Source: Rhizobium sp. TH135
GTDB taxonomy: Bacteria > Pseudomonadota > Alphaproteobacteria > Rhizobiales > Rhizobiaceae
Assembly (NCBI RefSeq): GCF_002855515.1
Contig: NZ_PKRP01000006.1
Location: 1-64,000, forward strand
Length of the DNA: 64,000 nt
Direction: 5' to 3'
Position numbers and translations under genes: made by a program. Positions 43,007-53,360 of this stretch are shown one piece after another; positions within the stretch are counted from its first letter, which is position 1; each line of letters begins with the position of its first letter. The notes beneath the pieces were generated by a model, which saw nothing but the letters and a program-made list of their open reading frames with translations, was not told the origin of the DNA and searched no databases.

Positions 43007-43495
43007 GTGGACATTCGGATTTTCAAGTCGGACAGGAAGCTCCTGAGCACGACCGCTCTTGCGGTTGCCGTCATCGTCGGCCTTTCCGCCTGCCAGACCT
43101 CCGAGGTCTTCCATAACGGCTATGTCGTCGATCAGGCAGCGCTCGACCTCGTTCCGGTCGGCTCCAGCCGCGAGCAGGTGCTGCTCTCGCTCGGCACGCC
43201 GTCGACCACGGCGACCTTCGACGGTGAGGTGTTCTACTACATCTCCCAGAAGCGCACCCGGACCGTCGCCTTCATGAAACAGCGTCTGGTCGACCAGCAG
43301 ATCCTCGCGATCTATTTCGACAAGGACGGCGTTGTCACGCAGCGCGCCAACTACACCCTGCAGGACGGCAAGGTGTTCGACACGATTTCCCGCACCACCC
43401 CGACCGGTGGTCGCGACCTCACCTTCCTGCAGCAGCTGCTTGCTGGCGGCGGCGGTGCGGCCAACAGCGTCCGCAACATTCTCGGCGGCCAGTAA
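43007..43495 (+). CDS. bamE: Outer-membrane assembly lipoprotein BamE (OmlA/SmpA)
   Basis: 162 residues from a GTG at 43007 placed eight bases after GGGAGAC; an ATG at 42992 is the alternative. The lipobox LSAC gives lipidated Cys29. The mature domain VVDQAALDLVPVGSSREQVLLSLGTPSTTATFDGEVFYYISQKR is the SmpA/OmlA fold. It is part of the BAM complex that inserts outer-membrane beta-barrels. Divergent from the CBP3-like gene. A shared strong terminator follows. Confidence 0.94.
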   Translation: MDIRIFKSDRKLLSTTALAVAVIVGLSACQTSEVFHNGYVVDQAALDLVPVGSSREQVLLSLGTPSTTATFDGEVFYYISQKRTRTVAFMKQRLVDQQILAIYFDKDGVVTQRANYTLQDGKVFDTISRTTPTGGRDLTFLQQLLAGGGGAANSVRNILGGQ

Positions 43496-43540
43496 GGCCG
43501 CCTCACCTCGGGGACCCTGCCGTCCACCGGGATCCAGACA

Positions 43541-43578
43541 TGAAAAGACCGCGGAAGTTGCCTTCCGCGGTCTTTTTC
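43541..43578. terminator. Bidirectional terminator between bamE and hppA
   Basis: AAAAGACCGCGGAAG-TTGC-CTTCCGCGGTCTTTTT: an 11-bp GC-rich stem extended by A/T pairs, suited to both convergent genes. Confidence 0.92.
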
Positions 43579-43591
43579 TTTGCGTGATGCC

Positions 43592-45730
43592 TCAACCGGC
43601 CAGAACAGCCAGAAGCAGGAGCGCCACGATATTGGTGATCTTGATGGCAGGGTTCACAGCCGGACCCGCCGTATCCTTATAAGGGTCACCAACGGTGTCG
43701 CCGGTGACGGAGGCCTTGTGCGCGTCCGAACCCTTCAGATGCTTCACGCCATCCTTGTCGATGAAGCCGTCTTCGAAGCTCTTCTTGGCATTGTCCCAGG
43801 CACCACCGCCGGAGGTCATCGAAATGGCAACGAAGAGGCCGTTGACAATGACGCCGAGCAGCGAGGCGCCGAGGGCTGCAAAGGCGGACGCCTTGGAGCC
43901 AGAGATCAGGAGTACGCCGAAATAGACCACCAGAGGTGCCAGAACCGGCAGCAGCGAGGGAATGATCATTTCCTTGATCGCAGCGCGGGTCAGGATGTCG
44001 ACCGCCCGGCCATAGTCCGGCTTTTCCGTGCCCTGCATGATGCCCGGCTTTTCGCGGAACTGCCGGCGGACTTCCTCGACGATAGAACCCGCCGCACGAC
44101 CAACGGCCGTCATGGCGATACCGCCGAAGAGGTATGGGATCAGGCCGCCGAAGATCAGACCAGCAACGACATAGGGGTTGGAGAGATCGAAGGAGATCGG
44201 CCCCATGTCGGCAAAGTAAGGATACTGGGCGCTGTTTGCGGCGAAGTAGGCCAGGTCGTTGGAATAGGCGGCGAAGAGCACGAGTGCACCAAGACCGGCC
44301 GACCCGATCGCGTAGCCCTTGGTGACGGCCTTGGTGGTGTTGCCGACGGCGTCGAGCGCGTCGGTCGACTTGCGCACTTCCGGCGGCAGGTGGGACATTT
44401 CGGCGATGCCGCCGGCATTGTCCGTGACCGGACCGAAAGCATCGAGTGCCACGATCATGCCGGCGAGGCCGAGCATGGTGGTGACCGCGATTGCAGTGCC
44501 GAAAAGGCCAGCGAGCTGGTAGGTCGAGATGATGCCGCCGACGATGACGATGGCCGGAAGGGCCGTCGATTCCAGCGAGACGGCAAGACCCTGGATAACG
44601 TTGGTGCCGTGGCCGGTGACCGATGCCTGGGCGATCGAATTGACCGGGCGCTTGTTGGTGCCGGTGTAGTATTCGGTGATCACGACGATGAGCGCGGTCA
44701 CCACGAGGCCTAGAATGCCGCAGATGAACAGGTTGACGCCGGTGATCTCCATGCCGGCAACCGTGCCGATCGTGCCCCAGCCGATGGTGAGCGATGTGGC
44801 GAGTGCCAGGCCAGCCACGGACAGAAGGCCGGTGACGATCAGGCCCTTGTAGAGCGCGCCCATGATCGACCCGCTGGTGCCCAGCTTGACGAAGAAAGTG
44901 CCGATGATCGAGGTGATGATGCAGGCACCGCAGATCGCGAGCGGGTAGATCATCGTGATGTCGAGGACGGCCGAACCCGCAAAGAAGATCGCGGCCAGAA
45001 CCATGGTAGCGACCACGGAGACAGCATAGGTTTCGAACAGGTCGGCTGCCATGCCGGCGCAATCGCCGACGTTATCGCCGACGTTATCAGCAATGGTGGC
45101 CGGGTTGCGCGGATCATCTTCCGGAATACCGGCTTCCACCTTGCCGACGAGGTCCCCACCAACGTCAGCGCCCTTGGTGAAGATACCGCCGCCGAGACGA
45201 GCGAAGATCGAGATCAGCGAAGCACCGAAGCCGAGCGCAACCAGCGCATCGATGACTTCACGTGAGCCGCTTTCGTGCCCCAGGATCGCGGTCAGGATGT
45301 AGAAGTAGATGGAGACGCCGAGCAGGGCGAGGCCTGCAACCAGCATGCCGGTGATGGCGCCGGACTTGAAGGCGATGTCGAGGCCGGCGGCGAGGCTATG
45401 GGACGCGGCTTGCGCCGTGCGCACATTGGCACGGACCGAGACATGCATACCGATGAAGCCGGCGGCACCCGAAAGCACGGCGCCGATCAGGAAGCCGATT
45501 GCGGCCGTGCCGGACAGAAGAAACCATGTGCCGGCAAAAACGACGGCGCCGACAATCGCGATGTTCAGGTATTGCCGAGTGAGGTAAGCCTGAGCACCCT
45601 CGCGAATATAGCCTGCAATTTCCTGCATTCGGGCATTGCCCTGGTCCGCCGCCAGCACCGAGCGCGTCGCCCAGACCGCGTAGACCACGGACAGAAGCCC
45701 GCATAAAATTACGCCTAGAAGAACCGTCAT
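43592..45730 (-). CDS. hppA: Proton-translocating membrane pyrophosphatase, potassium-independent
   Basis: 712 residues from [17 protein letters not shown] with GGAGGG before the ATG. About sixteen membrane helices. The pyrophosphate-site motifs are intact: [48 protein letters not shown] and the C-terminal [19 protein letters not shown]. In the GNTTKA segment the lysine (where potassium-dependent enzymes have alanine) marks the potassium-independent subclass. It couples pyrophosphate hydrolysis to proton export across the inner or acidocalcisome membrane. Confidence 0.97.
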   Translation of the reverse strand: MTVLLGVILCGLLSVVYAVWATRSVLAADQGNARMQEIAGYIREGAQAYLTRQYLNIAIVGAVVFAGTWFLLSGTAAIGFLIGAVLSGAAGFIGMHVSVRANVRTAQAASHSLAAGLDIAFKSGAITGMLVAGLALLGVSIYFYILTAILGHESGSREVIDALVALGFGASLISIFARLGGGIFTKGADVGGDLVGKVEAGIPEDDPRNPATIADNVGDNVGDCAGMAADLFETYAVSVVATMVLAAIFFAGSAVLDITMIYPLAICGACIITSIIGTFFVKLGTSGSIMGALYKGLIVTGLLSVAGLALATSLTIGWGTIGTVAGMEITGVNLFICGILGLVVTALIVVITEYYTGTNKRPVNSIAQASVTGHGTNVIQGLAVSLESTALPAIVIVGGIISTYQLAGLFGTAIAVTTMLGLAGMIVALDAFGPVTDNAGGIAEMSHLPPEVRKSTDALDAVGNTTKAVTKGYAIGSAGLGALVLFAAYSNDLAYFAANSAQYPYFADMGPISFDLSNPYVVAGLIFGGLIPYLFGGIAMTAVGRAAGSIVEEVRRQFREKPGIMQGTEKPDYGRAVDILTRAAIKEMIIPSLLPVLAPLVVYFGVLLISGSKASAFAALGASLLGVIVNGLFVAISMTSGGGAWDNAKKSFEDGFIDKDGVKHLKGSDAHKASVTGDTVGDPYKDTAGPAVNPAIKITNIVALLLLAVLAG

Positions 45731-45884
45731 TCGCAATACCCTCCCGTATTGCCCGCGCCTCACTCATCGCGGGCCGTGACTCGCAGACTCAGGCCCCCTC
45801 CTCCGAGACCTCGTCAACGCGTGGCGAGATTGCGTCGCGCTTTTCACGGCGTCAAGTACGCATATTTTGCAGGATGGCGGGAAC

Positions 45885-47111
45885 TCAGGCGGGTTTGCGG
45901 GCGGCTGCACGGAGCTGGAGAAGCACCAGGATCAGGCAGAGGATTGTCACCGGCCAGATGACCAGATTCATCACCGACCAGCCAAAAGCCGTGAAAACCT
46001 TGCCCGAGGAGAAGGACGAAAGAGCGACCGTCGAGAACAGGATGATGTCGTGGAAACCCTGCACCTTGTCGGCTTCTGCGGGGCGATAGCTCGAAGCCAC
46101 AATGGCTGTCGCGCCGATGAAGCCGAAGTTCCAGCCTATGCCGAGCAGAACGAGCGCGCCCCAGAAATTCCAGAGCGCAATGCCCCAATGGGCAACCACG
46201 GCGCAGGACATCAGGATCAGCAGGCCGGCGGCAACCACCTTTTCAGCGCCGAAGCGGGTGATCAGAACGCCGGTGAAGAAGCTGGGGGCGAACATGGCAA
46301 TCACATGCCACTGGATGCCGAGCGTTGCGAGTTCCGAGGAGAAGCCGCAACCGATGACCATGGCGAGCGGGGCGCCGGTCATCATGAAGGTCATCAGGGC
46401 ATAGGAGCTGATGCCGCAGATCATGCCGGTCGTGAAGCGCTGGGTCATGACAATTTCGCTGAGCGGCCGCGTCGGTCCACTCGCTTCCGCCTTCTTCTCG
46501 GCGATCGTCGGCAGCTTCAGAAAGAAGAGGACGGCAATCGCACAGAGCAGCAGCGGCACCATGCCGAGGAAGGCACCGGCGAAGGTCACGGGCGCCAGCG
46601 CATCTTTCAACCAGATCGCGATCTGCGGGCCTGCGATGGCGGAGATGATGCCGGCCGCGAGGATCCAGGAGATTGCCTTGCCCTTGTAGAAACTGGGCGA
46701 CGCATCGGCGGCGGCGAAGCGGATCTTCTGGGTGAAGCCGCCGGACACGCCCATGAGCAGCAGCGAGAAGGCAAAGAGCCAGAAGTTGGACTGGATGAGG
46801 GAGAAAGCGGCGAGCGCGCTGCCGAGCGCGCCCATCAGCGCACCGACCATGAAGCTCTCGCGGCGGCCGAGAACACGGGAGGCCGCAGCCACCACGATTG
46901 CGCCCACGGCCACGCCAACGTTGAAGCCGGTCAAGGGTGCCGTCGCCAGCGACTTGTCGGCGCCGAGCATCTGGAAGCCGGCGAGGCCGCCGACCGCGAA
47001 GGCGAGAGGTGGTGCAGAGCCCAGGATCGCCTGGGCCACTGCGAGCAGACCGACGTTACGCTTGGCTGTCGAAAGTTGTCCGTCCAGCCCTGCTCCCGTC
47101 GTCGCGTCCAT
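45885..47111 (-). CDS. MFS transporter
   Basis: 408 residues from the ATG at 47111 (MDATTGAGLDGQLSTAKRN); the open frame extends 38 codons into nusB without similarity. Twelve membrane helices. ASRVLGRRESFMVGALMG at the loop between helices 2 and 3 is an MFS-like motif A. Substrate unknown. Ten bases after nusB on the same strand, so likely co-transcribed with ribH-nusB. Confidence 0.88.
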   Translation of the reverse strand: MDATTGAGLDGQLSTAKRNVGLLAVAQAILGSAPPLAFAVGGLAGFQMLGADKSLATAPLTGFNVGVAVGAIVVAAASRVLGRRESFMVGALMGALGSALAAFSLIQSNFWLFAFSLLLMGVSGGFTQKIRFAAADASPSFYKGKAISWILAAGIISAIAGPQIAIWLKDALAPVTFAGAFLGMVPLLLCAIAVLFFLKLPTIAEKKAEASGPTRPLSEIVMTQRFTTGMICGISSYALMTFMMTGAPLAMVIGCGFSSELATLGIQWHVIAMFAPSFFTGVLITRFGAEKVVAAGLLILMSCAVVAHWGIALWNFWGALVLLGIGWNFGFIGATAIVASSYRPAEADKVQGFHDIILFSTVALSSFSSGKVFTAFGWSVMNLVIWPVTILCLILVLLQLRAAARKPA

Positions 47112-47121
47112 CTGCCTATTC

Positions 47122-47601
47122 CTATTTCTGCGCCGGGGCGCGAACCTGCTTTGCAATGCGGTCGAGAACGGCGTTGACCAGCTTCGGCTCGTCGTCCTGG
47201 AAGAAGGCCTGAGCGATCTCGACATACTCCGTTACAATAACGGCGATTGGCACATCCTTGCGCTCGATCAATTCGAACGTGCCGGCACGCAGAATAGCGC
47301 GGACCGTGCTGTCCATGCGCGACAGGGACCAGTCGTCCTGAAGCGCGCCGCGGATCATCGGGTCGATCTTGGCTTGGTCGCGCACGACACCGGCGACGAT
47401 CGAGCGGAACCAGGAGGCGTCCGCCTTCAGATAGGTTTCGCCATCGACTTCCTGGCCGAGGCGATGCGCCTCGTATTCCGCCACCACTTCGAGGACGCCG
47501 GAGCCTGCGATATCCATCTGGTAGAGAGCCTGTACGGCCGCGAGGCGCGCTGCGCCGCGCTGGTTGGCCGGTTTTACTGGATGCTTGCCTTCGTCCGACA
47601 T
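47122..47601 (-). CDS. nusB: Transcription antitermination factor NusB
   Basis: 159 residues from the ATG at 47601 (a GTG one codon earlier is possible). [18 protein letters not shown] is the NusB start and [31 protein letters not shown] the conserved C-terminal helix. It binds boxA RNA with NusE/S10 in rRNA antitermination. Three bases after ribH, as in most bacteria. Confidence 0.96.
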   Translation of the reverse strand: MSDEGKHPVKPANQRGAARLAAVQALYQMDIAGSGVLEVVAEYEAHRLGQEVDGETYLKADASWFRSIVAGVVRDQAKIDPMIRGALQDDWSLSRMDSTVRAILRAGTFELIERKDVPIAVIVTEYVEIAQAFFQDDEPKLVNAVLDRIAKQVRAPAQK

Positions 47602-47604
47602 CAC

Positions 47605-48063
47605 TCAGCCACCCAGTTTCTTCTTCAGTTCGATCATCGAGAGTGCTGCACGGGCCGCAAAGCCGCCCTTGTCCTTCTCGCTGCGCTTGACGCGCGCCCA
47701 GGCCTGCTCGTCATTTTCGACGGTCATGATGCCGTTGCCGATTGCCAGCGATTCCGAGACGGCAAGATCCATCAGGGCACGCGAGGATTCGTTGGCGACG
47801 ATGTCGAAGTGATAGGTCTCGCCGCGGATGACCATGCCAAGCGCGATGAAGCCGTCATAATGTGTGCCTTCGTCGTCCATGGCATCGAGCGCCATGGCGA
47901 TCGCCGGCGGGATTTCGAGCGCGCCAGGAACGGTGATGAGGTCGAAGGTCGCGCCGACCTCTTCGAGTGCGTGCTTGGCACCGTCCAGAAGGGCGTCAGA
48001 CATGTCGTCGTAGAAGCGTGCCTCGACGATCAGCAAATGCGGCGAAGCCGTCTTGTTTCCCAT
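47605..48063 (-). CDS. ribH: 6,7-dimethyl-8-ribityllumazine synthase
   Basis: 152 residues from the ATG at 48063 ([20 protein letters not shown]); the longer frame upstream has no similarity. [15 protein letters not shown] is the substrate-binding motif and [18 protein letters not shown] contains the catalytic His. It makes lumazine from ArP and dihydroxybutanone phosphate. Directly before nusB. No FMN riboswitch upstream. The expected riboflavin synthase gene (ribE) between ribD and ribH is absent here. Confidence 0.96.
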   Translation of the reverse strand: MGNKTASPHLLIVEARFYDDMSDALLDGAKHALEEVGATFDLITVPGALEIPPAIAMALDAMDDEGTHYDGFIALGMVIRGETYHFDIVANESSRALMDLAVSESLAIGNGIMTVENDEQAWARVKRSEKDKGGFAARAALSMIELKKKLGG

Positions 48064-48392
48064 GGGTCCGATCCGATCTTGAAATGTGATTGCGGCCGCT
48101 GGCCGAACAGAAACGCGGTCAAACCACGCCATATCGAGGAAGGCAAGTGTTTTTGCGTCGGGGCGGGGATGCGCCGGTCGGGCGGCTTGGCCTGGCTTCA
48201 AGCCCACTGTCACCAGACCCTTGTTCCAAGCTCGCTAATATTGACCGAAATCGGGCGAGTTACGTGACAAATGTTTAATGGAAATCAGACCTTTAAGGCC
48301 TGGATCCCGCCACAAATCGATCCCACCTTCAGTGTTGCAAGCGAGCGACGGAATCCCCCGCCATCGCAAACATCCTCGAAAGGACCAGGACC
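48064..48392. other. Divergent intergenic region ribH / secreted protein
   Basis: About 329 bp. It should hold the ribH-nusB promoter and that of the plus-strand gene. No FMN riboswitch blocks are seen, and I find no gene. AAAGGACCAGGACC before 48393 provides the ribosome binding site for that gene. Confidence 0.5.
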
Positions 48393-48755
48393 ATGAATCG
48401 CTTTGCAACCATCTTCAGCGCATCCGCACTGTCCGCCATCGCCTTTGGTGCTGAAAGCTACGCCGCCATGCCAGCCGCCGGCGCCATGCCCGACAGCAAG
48501 ATCGAAAGCACGATCCAGACGATGGCGCCCATGGACTTCAATGTCGTGCGCATTGACTCGCTGAAGACCCATGACGCCGCCAATGAACGCTTCGGAAGCC
48601 TCGCCCCCACCTCCCAGGAAGCAAGGCTCGTCCAGGCCTCTGTCATCGCCAATCGCCCGCTCGCTCAGAAGCTGCAGGCGCAGGCCGTCGAGCTGACCAA
48701 CATCGTCGGCGCAGAACAGGCCGCGGATGGCGGCGTCACGTTCTACGTTCGCTGA
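48393..48755 (+). CDS. Secreted hypothetical protein
   Basis: 120 residues with an N-terminal signal peptide (MNRFATIFSASALSAIAFGAESYA, cleavage near AYAAMPAAGA-like site). The mature part is alanine-rich and acidic, with ANERFGSLAPTSQEARLVQASVIANRPLAQKLQAQAVELTNIVGAEQAADGGVTFYVR; no cysteines. No family recognised. AAAGGACC precedes the ATG, and a strong terminator follows. It occupies the space where ribE stands in related genomes. Confidence 0.7.
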   Translation: MNRFATIFSASALSAIAFGAESYAAMPAAGAMPDSKIESTIQTMAPMDFNVVRIDSLKTHDAANERFGSLAPTSQEARLVQASVIANRPLAQKLQAQAVELTNIVGAEQAADGGVTFYVR

Positions 48756-48785
48756 TCTCCAACTCTCCTCCCTGTCCCCCACCTT

Positions 48786-48815
48786 GCCCCGTGTCTCCGG
48801 ACACGGGGCTTTTTC
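48786..48815 (+). terminator. Terminator after the secreted-protein gene
   Basis: GCCCCGTGTC-TCCG-GACACGGGGC followed by TTTTTC, 30 bp past the stop. Confidence 0.92.
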
Positions 48816-48907
48816 GTCGGTGCGGAACATTTGAAGGCTGCGCGGTGTTGTAAATACAGAAGGGCACCTGCAGGAGGCTGCCCGCAATTCAGACCTGGAG
48901 GCACCCC

Positions 48908-48985
48908 ATGGGCCGCGGCATACTTCTCTGGTTGATCGGCGTACCGATCCCCCTGATCATCATCTTCCTGCTGTTCTTCCGCTAA
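48908..48985 (+). CDS. 25-residue hydrophobic protein
   Basis: Reads MGRGILLWLIGVPIPLIIIF then LLFFR, a single membrane helix with a G-x-P-I-P kink. GGAGG sits six bases before the ATG, an almost ideal Shine-Dalgarno, which supports translation. Similar tiny 'LWLxGxPIPxxI' proteins occur in other alphaproteobacteria in my experience, with no known function. The last four bases overlap the end of ribD in convergent orientation. Confidence 0.65.
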   Translation: MGRGILLWLIGVPIPLIIIFLLFFR

Positions 48986-50070
48986 ATCCAGGCAGAGGCA
49001 GGCAGCCGATCGAAGATCTGCAGCCTGTCAGCGCCCACCTGCCGCTCGTCCACGCGGACGAAGCCGGCGGGCAGGCGGTCGGCGGTAATCGGCGATGCGA
49101 TGCCGTCCGAGCCAATCGTGACCGACGAGTCATAGAGGTGGATGCGATCGACCAATCCCCGGCCCAAGAGGTCAGACGCGACACGCGCACCGCCCTCCAC
49201 CATCAGGGAGGATACGCCCCTCTGCGCGAGCAAGGCCAGCAGGTCCTCGACCCCGGTGATTTCGACGATTTCCACCCCGATGTCCGCAAGCTCTGCGCGA
49301 TGGCCCTTTGAGCCCGGCGCGACCGCGACGAGCACCGGCACTGTCTGTGCGCTCTTCGCTAGCTTCGAGGTTGGCGACAATTCAGCCTTGCGATCGAGAA
49401 CGACCCTGAGCGGTGATGTGCTCTCCAGTCCCGGCAAGCGCACCGTTAACTCCGGATCGTCTGCAAGTGCCGTCCCGATCCCAACCAGGATCGCGTCGCT
49501 TTCTGCTCTCAACCGATGAACGGATTCCCGCGCTTCTCGTCCGGTGATCGCCACCTGTCCTGCACCCTTGCGGCCGAGCATGCCATCGGCGGAAACGGCA
49601 AGCTTGAGAGTCACTTGCGGACGACCCTTCGTCTGGCGCGTCAAGTAGCCGCCCATGGCGCGGCGGGCCTCTTTCTGCAAAATCCCGATCGTGACTTCGA
49701 TATCGGCGTCGGCGAGGATCTTAAGGCCTCGGCCGGATACCCGCGGGTCAGGATCGGCGACGGCGACCACAACGCGGGCAATGCCCGAGGCAACGATGGC
49801 ATTGGCGCAAGGTGGGGTCTTGCCGTGATGCGAACAGGGCTCGAGGGTGACATAGGCCGTCGCCCCTCTCGCCTTCTCACCTGCCTCGGCAATCGCCTGC
49901 GGTTCGGCATGCGGCCGACCGCCAAGCGCCGTCACGCCGCGGCCGACGACTTCGCCATCTTTCACGATCAGGCAGCCGACAGAAGGATTGGGGCCGGTTC
50001 TTCCGACATGGGTCAGGGAAAGCGCGATCGCCTCGCGCATGAAGTTCTCGTCACGGGCGGTGATCGACAC
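48982..50070 (-). CDS. ribD: Bifunctional pyrimidine deaminase/reductase RibD
   Basis: 362 residues. N-terminal deaminase (1-145) with the zinc motifs PHAEPQAI and TLEPCSHHGKTPPCANA (His, Glu, two Cys); C-terminal reductase (150-360) with TLKLAVSADGMLGRKG and MVEGGARVASDLLGRGLVD. It performs the second and third steps of riboflavin synthesis. Three bases after nrdR, in the glyA-nrdR-ribD unit. Confidence 0.96.
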   Translation of the reverse strand: MSITARDENFMREAIALSLTHVGRTGPNPSVGCLIVKDGEVVGRGVTALGGRPHAEPQAIAEAGEKARGATAYVTLEPCSHHGKTPPCANAIVASGIARVVVAVADPDPRVSGRGLKILADADIEVTIGILQKEARRAMGGYLTRQTKGRPQVTLKLAVSADGMLGRKGAGQVAITGREARESVHRLRAESDAILVGIGTALADDPELTVRLPGLESTSPLRVVLDRKAELSPTSKLAKSAQTVPVLVAVAPGSKGHRAELADIGVEIVEITGVEDLLALLAQRGVSSLMVEGGARVASDLLGRGLVDRIHLYDSSVTIGSDGIASPITADRLPAGFVRVDERQVGADRLQIFDRLPASAWI

Positions 50071-50073
50071 GCC

Positions 50074-50550
50074 TCAGTCCGCGGTGCTGTCGCGGGAGAT
50101 CTTGGCGTTGATCTCGGCGATCACGTTTTCGAAGTCCTCGGCATGGGAGAAATCCCTGTAGACCGAAGCGTAGCGCACGAAGGCGACGTCATCGAGCGTC
50201 TTCAGGGCTTCGAGTACCTGCAGGCCAATTTCTTCGGATGAGATTTCGGTCTCGCCGGAGCTTTCGAGGCGGCGGACGATACCGGACACGGCACGCTCTA
50301 TACGGTCAGGATCGACAGGGCGCTTGCGCAGTGCGATCTGAAAGGACCGCACCAGCTTGTCGCGATCGAACGGCGCCTTGCGGCCGGTCTTCTTCAAGAC
50401 CATCAGCTCACGCAGCTGCACGCGTTCGAAGGTGGTGAAGCGCCCCCCGCAATCCGGACAGATGCGCCGCCGGCGGATGGAGGTGTTATCCTCCGCCGGT
50501 CGCGAGTCCTTGACCTGGGTTTCATCCGATCCGCAGAAGGGGCAGCGCAT
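50074..50550 (-). CDS. nrdR: Transcriptional repressor NrdR
   Basis: 158 residues. Zinc ribbon [18 protein letters not shown] with C3, C6, C31 and C34 (ICPDCGGRF), followed by the ATP-cone domain ([30 protein letters not shown]). It senses ATP/dATP and represses ribonucleotide reductase genes. Twelve bases after glyA and three before ribD on the same strand. Confidence 0.97.
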   Translation of the reverse strand: MRCPFCGSDETQVKDSRPAEDNTSIRRRRICPDCGGRFTTFERVQLRELMVLKKTGRKAPFDRDKLVRSFQIALRKRPVDPDRIERAVSGIVRRLESSGETEISSEEIGLQVLEALKTLDDVAFVRYASVYRDFSHAEDFENVIAEINAKISRDSTAD

Positions 50551-50562
50551 CAGCCTAATGCC

Positions 50563-51852
50563 TTACATGTAAGGGTACATCGGGAAGCGGTCCGTCAGCG
50601 CCACTACCTTGTCCCGCACCGCAGCCTCGACGGCAGCGTTGCCTTCATCCGAGTTAGCGACCTTCAGACCATCGAGAACCTCGACGATCAGGTTGCCGAT
50701 TTCGGTGAATTCGGCTTCCTTGAAACCGCGGGTCGTGCCGGCAGGCGTGCCGAGGCGGATACCGGAGGTGACGAAGGGCTTTTCCGGATCGAAGGGGATG
50801 CCGTTCTTGTTGCAGGTGATGTAGGCGCGGCCGAGGCCGGCTTCCGCACGCTTGCCGGTGGCGTTCTTCTTGCGCAGGTCGACCAGCATCAGGTGGTTGT
50901 CGGTACCGCCGGAGACGATATCGAGATTGTGCTTGATCAGCGTCTCGGCCAGAACTTTGGCGTTCTTCACGACCTGAGCGGCATAGTCCTTGAATTCCGG
51001 CTTCAGCGCTTCACCGAAGGCAACGGCCTTGGCGGCGATGACATGCATCAGCGGGCCGCCCTGGAGACCCGGGAAGACGGCCGAGTTGAACTTCTTCGCC
51101 AGATCCTCGTCGTTCGTGAGGATCATGCCGCCACGCGGACCACGGAGCGACTTATGGGTCGTCGAGGTCGCCACATGGCAATGCGGGAACGGCGACGGAT
51201 GCTGTCCACCGGCAACGAGACCGGCAATATGGGCCATGTCGACCATGAGATAGGCGCCGACCGAATCGGCGATCTCGCGGAAACGCTTCCAATCCCAGGT
51301 GCGGGAATAGGCGGTGCCACCGGCGATGATCAGCTTCGGCTTGTGCTGTTCGGCCTTCTTGGCAACGTCTTCCATGTCCAGCTGGTGGTCGTCTTCACGC
51401 ACACCGTAGGAGACGACGTTGAACCACTTGCCGGACATGTTGACCGGCGAACCGTGGGTCAGGTGACCGCCCGAGTTCAGGTCGAGGCCCATGAAGGTGT
51501 CGCCCGGCTGCAGCAGCGCCAGGAAGACGGCCTGGTTCATTTGGCTACCGGAGTTCGGCTGAACGTTGGCGAAGTTGACGCCGAAGAGCTTCTTGGCGCG
51601 TTCGATCGCGAGTTCTTCAGCGATGTCGACGAACTGGCAGCCGCCGTAATAGCGCTTGCCCGGATAGCCTTCCGCATACTTGTTCGTCATGATCGAGCCC
51701 TGGGCTTCGAGCACGGCGCGTGAGACGATATTTTCAGAAGCGATCAGCTCGATCTCGTGACGTTGACGACCGAGTTCCTTCTCGATCGCACCGAAAATGT
51801 CCGGATCTGCATCGGCGAGAGAACGAGAAAAGAAGGCATCGTTGTTCGACAT
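50563..51852 (-). CDS. glyA: Serine hydroxymethyltransferase
   Basis: 429 residues. PLP lysine in [36 protein letters not shown] and [20 protein letters not shown] are universal GlyA motifs. It interconverts serine and glycine with tetrahydrofolate. First gene of the glyA-nrdR-ribD unit, as in Sinorhizobium. Confidence 0.98.
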   Translation of the reverse strand: MSNNDAFFSRSLADADPDIFGAIEKELGRQRHEIELIASENIVSRAVLEAQGSIMTNKYAEGYPGKRYYGGCQFVDIAEELAIERAKKLFGVNFANVQPNSGSQMNQAVFLALLQPGDTFMGLDLNSGGHLTHGSPVNMSGKWFNVVSYGVREDDHQLDMEDVAKKAEQHKPKLIIAGGTAYSRTWDWKRFREIADSVGAYLMVDMAHIAGLVAGGQHPSPFPHCHVATSTTHKSLRGPRGGMILTNDEDLAKKFNSAVFPGLQGGPLMHVIAAKAVAFGEALKPEFKDYAAQVVKNAKVLAETLIKHNLDIVSGGTDNHLMLVDLRKKNATGKRAEAGLGRAYITCNKNGIPFDPEKPFVTSGIRLGTPAGTTRGFKEAEFTEIGNLIVEVLDGLKVANSDEGNAAVEAAVRDKVVALTDRFPMYPYM

Positions 51853-51982
51853 GATCGCTGGCTCCTCAAAAGCGTTTGATGCTGTGGGGTCTTAAACTTC
51901 CGCAGTCACGAGAGCAATACGGAGAACGACATTTGCGGATCAATTGGCGCGCTTGGGCGAATGGCCGCAGCCTCCAAGCAAA

Positions 51983-52005
51983 AAGCCGCGCACGGGGCGC
52001 GGCTT
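51983..52005 (-). terminator. ldtP terminator
   Basis: Minus strand AAGCCGCGC-CCCGT-GCGCGGCTTTTT, 27 bp past the ldtP stop. A perfect 7-bp GC stem with T-run. Confidence 0.88.
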
Positions 52006-52031
52006 GATGGGGTTCGGCTGCAAGCGGCTGC

Positions 52032-53360
52032 TTACTGCAGCGGGACGAAATCTTCTTCGACCGAGCCTGCGAACTGCTCGACGCCGATATTGGCCTGCAG
52101 TGCCAGCTGGGCGTCGCCGTCCTTCTGATAGATGTCGTCACGGAACTGAACGATGTTGTCGTTCGTCGACCAGGCCGAGATGTAGACGATGTAAACCGGC
52201 ACTTCTTCGGCCAGCTTGATCGGATTGTTCTGACGGGTCGTGATGACGCGCTCGATTTCCTGACGCGACCAGCCGGGGGTGTCGCGGAGCAGCCAGGTAA
52301 CCAGGTCGCGAACGTTCTGCACGCGGATGCAGCCCGAAGATTCGAAGCGCATCAGCTTGTTGAACAGGCCCTGCTGGGGCGTGTCGTGCATGTATTCATT
52401 GTTCGGGTTGTGGAAGTTGATCTTGGTGGATGCCATGGCGTTGATCTTGCCCGGATCCTGACGGAACATCAGGTTCGGTGCCTTGGCGGCGTTCCAGTCA
52501 ACCGTTTCCGGAGCCACTTCGTTGCCGTTGCCGTCGAACAGGCGGATGCTGTTGCGGGTCAGGTAGGTCGGATCCTTGCGCATCAGCGGTACGATGTCCT
52601 TTTCGACGATCGAACGCGGTGCGGTCCAGTACGGGTTGAGGATGACCTCGTAGATCTTGGAATTGATCATGTGGGTCGGGCGATCGATGCGGCCGACGAC
52701 GGCGGTATTGCGCAGCGCCACACGATCATTTTCGACGGCTTCGACGGAGGCACCGGGAACGTTGACCATCACATAACGACGGCCGAGGTCGCCCGACATG
52801 GACTGCAGACGGATGAGGTTGGTGTTCAGCTGGTTCAGGCGAACATCGGCGCCGACATTGAGCGCCTTGACGGTAAATTCGCCGAGCACGCCGTCTTCCG
52901 GCAGGCCATGGCGCGCCTGGAAGCGCTTGACGGCAGCGTCGACGTAGGAATCGTAAGAATTCGAAAGGCCAGCTTCGCGCGGCAGGTCGCCCGAAATCAT
53001 CAGGCGCTGACGGAGGCTCTGAACGGCCGGATCCATGGCGCCGATGCGCAGGGCCGCCGGTGCATTGATCGTCGGCCAGCCACCGTTGGAGACGATCGTC
53101 TGGTGCTGGCTGATCGCCTGCTGCATGTACATCAGATTGCTGGCGCTGAGGATCGGCGTGTTGGACACGACGGCTGCAGCCGTGCGAGAAGCCTGGGCAT
53201 CGAACTGGTCGTCCCAGTTGCCACGACGCGGCGCGTTGATGAGATCGTTGATCGCGTCCTGCGCCACGGCCTGGCCGGCGATCGCCGCGGCACCGGCGGC
53301 AGCCGCACCGCGAAGCAGCGAGCGGCGCGAAAGAGCAACAATTCCAGACTTCTTGGACAT
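52032..53360 (-). CDS. ldtP: L,D-transpeptidase with Tat signal (LdtP-type)
   Basis: 442 residues from MSKKSGIVALSRRSLLRGAA. The twin-arginine motif SRRSLLRG (11-18) and AVAQ site indicate Tat export to the periplasm. A peptidoglycan-binding domain spans about 107-170 (VQSLRQRL, VKRFQARHGLPEDGVLGEFTVKALN), followed by the YkuD domain with His325 and catalytic Cys344 in FESSGCIRVQNV. It crosslinks or edits peptidoglycan by 3-3 or protein linkage. Its neighbour ldtR encodes the MarR regulator that controls ldtP in Liberibacter and Sinorhizobium. Confidence 0.93.
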   Translation of the reverse strand: MSKKSGIVALSRRSLLRGAAAAGAAAIAGQAVAQDAINDLINAPRRGNWDDQFDAQASRTAAAVVSNTPILSASNLMYMQQAISQHQTIVSNGGWPTINAPAALRIGAMDPAVQSLRQRLMISGDLPREAGLSNSYDSYVDAAVKRFQARHGLPEDGVLGEFTVKALNVGADVRLNQLNTNLIRLQSMSGDLGRRYVMVNVPGASVEAVENDRVALRNTAVVGRIDRPTHMINSKIYEVILNPYWTAPRSIVEKDIVPLMRKDPTYLTRNSIRLFDGNGNEVAPETVDWNAAKAPNLMFRQDPGKINAMASTKINFHNPNNEYMHDTPQQGLFNKLMRFESSGCIRVQNVRDLVTWLLRDTPGWSRQEIERVITTRQNNPIKLAEEVPVYIVYISAWSTNDNIVQFRDDIYQKDGDAQLALQANIGVEQFAGSVEEDFVPLQ

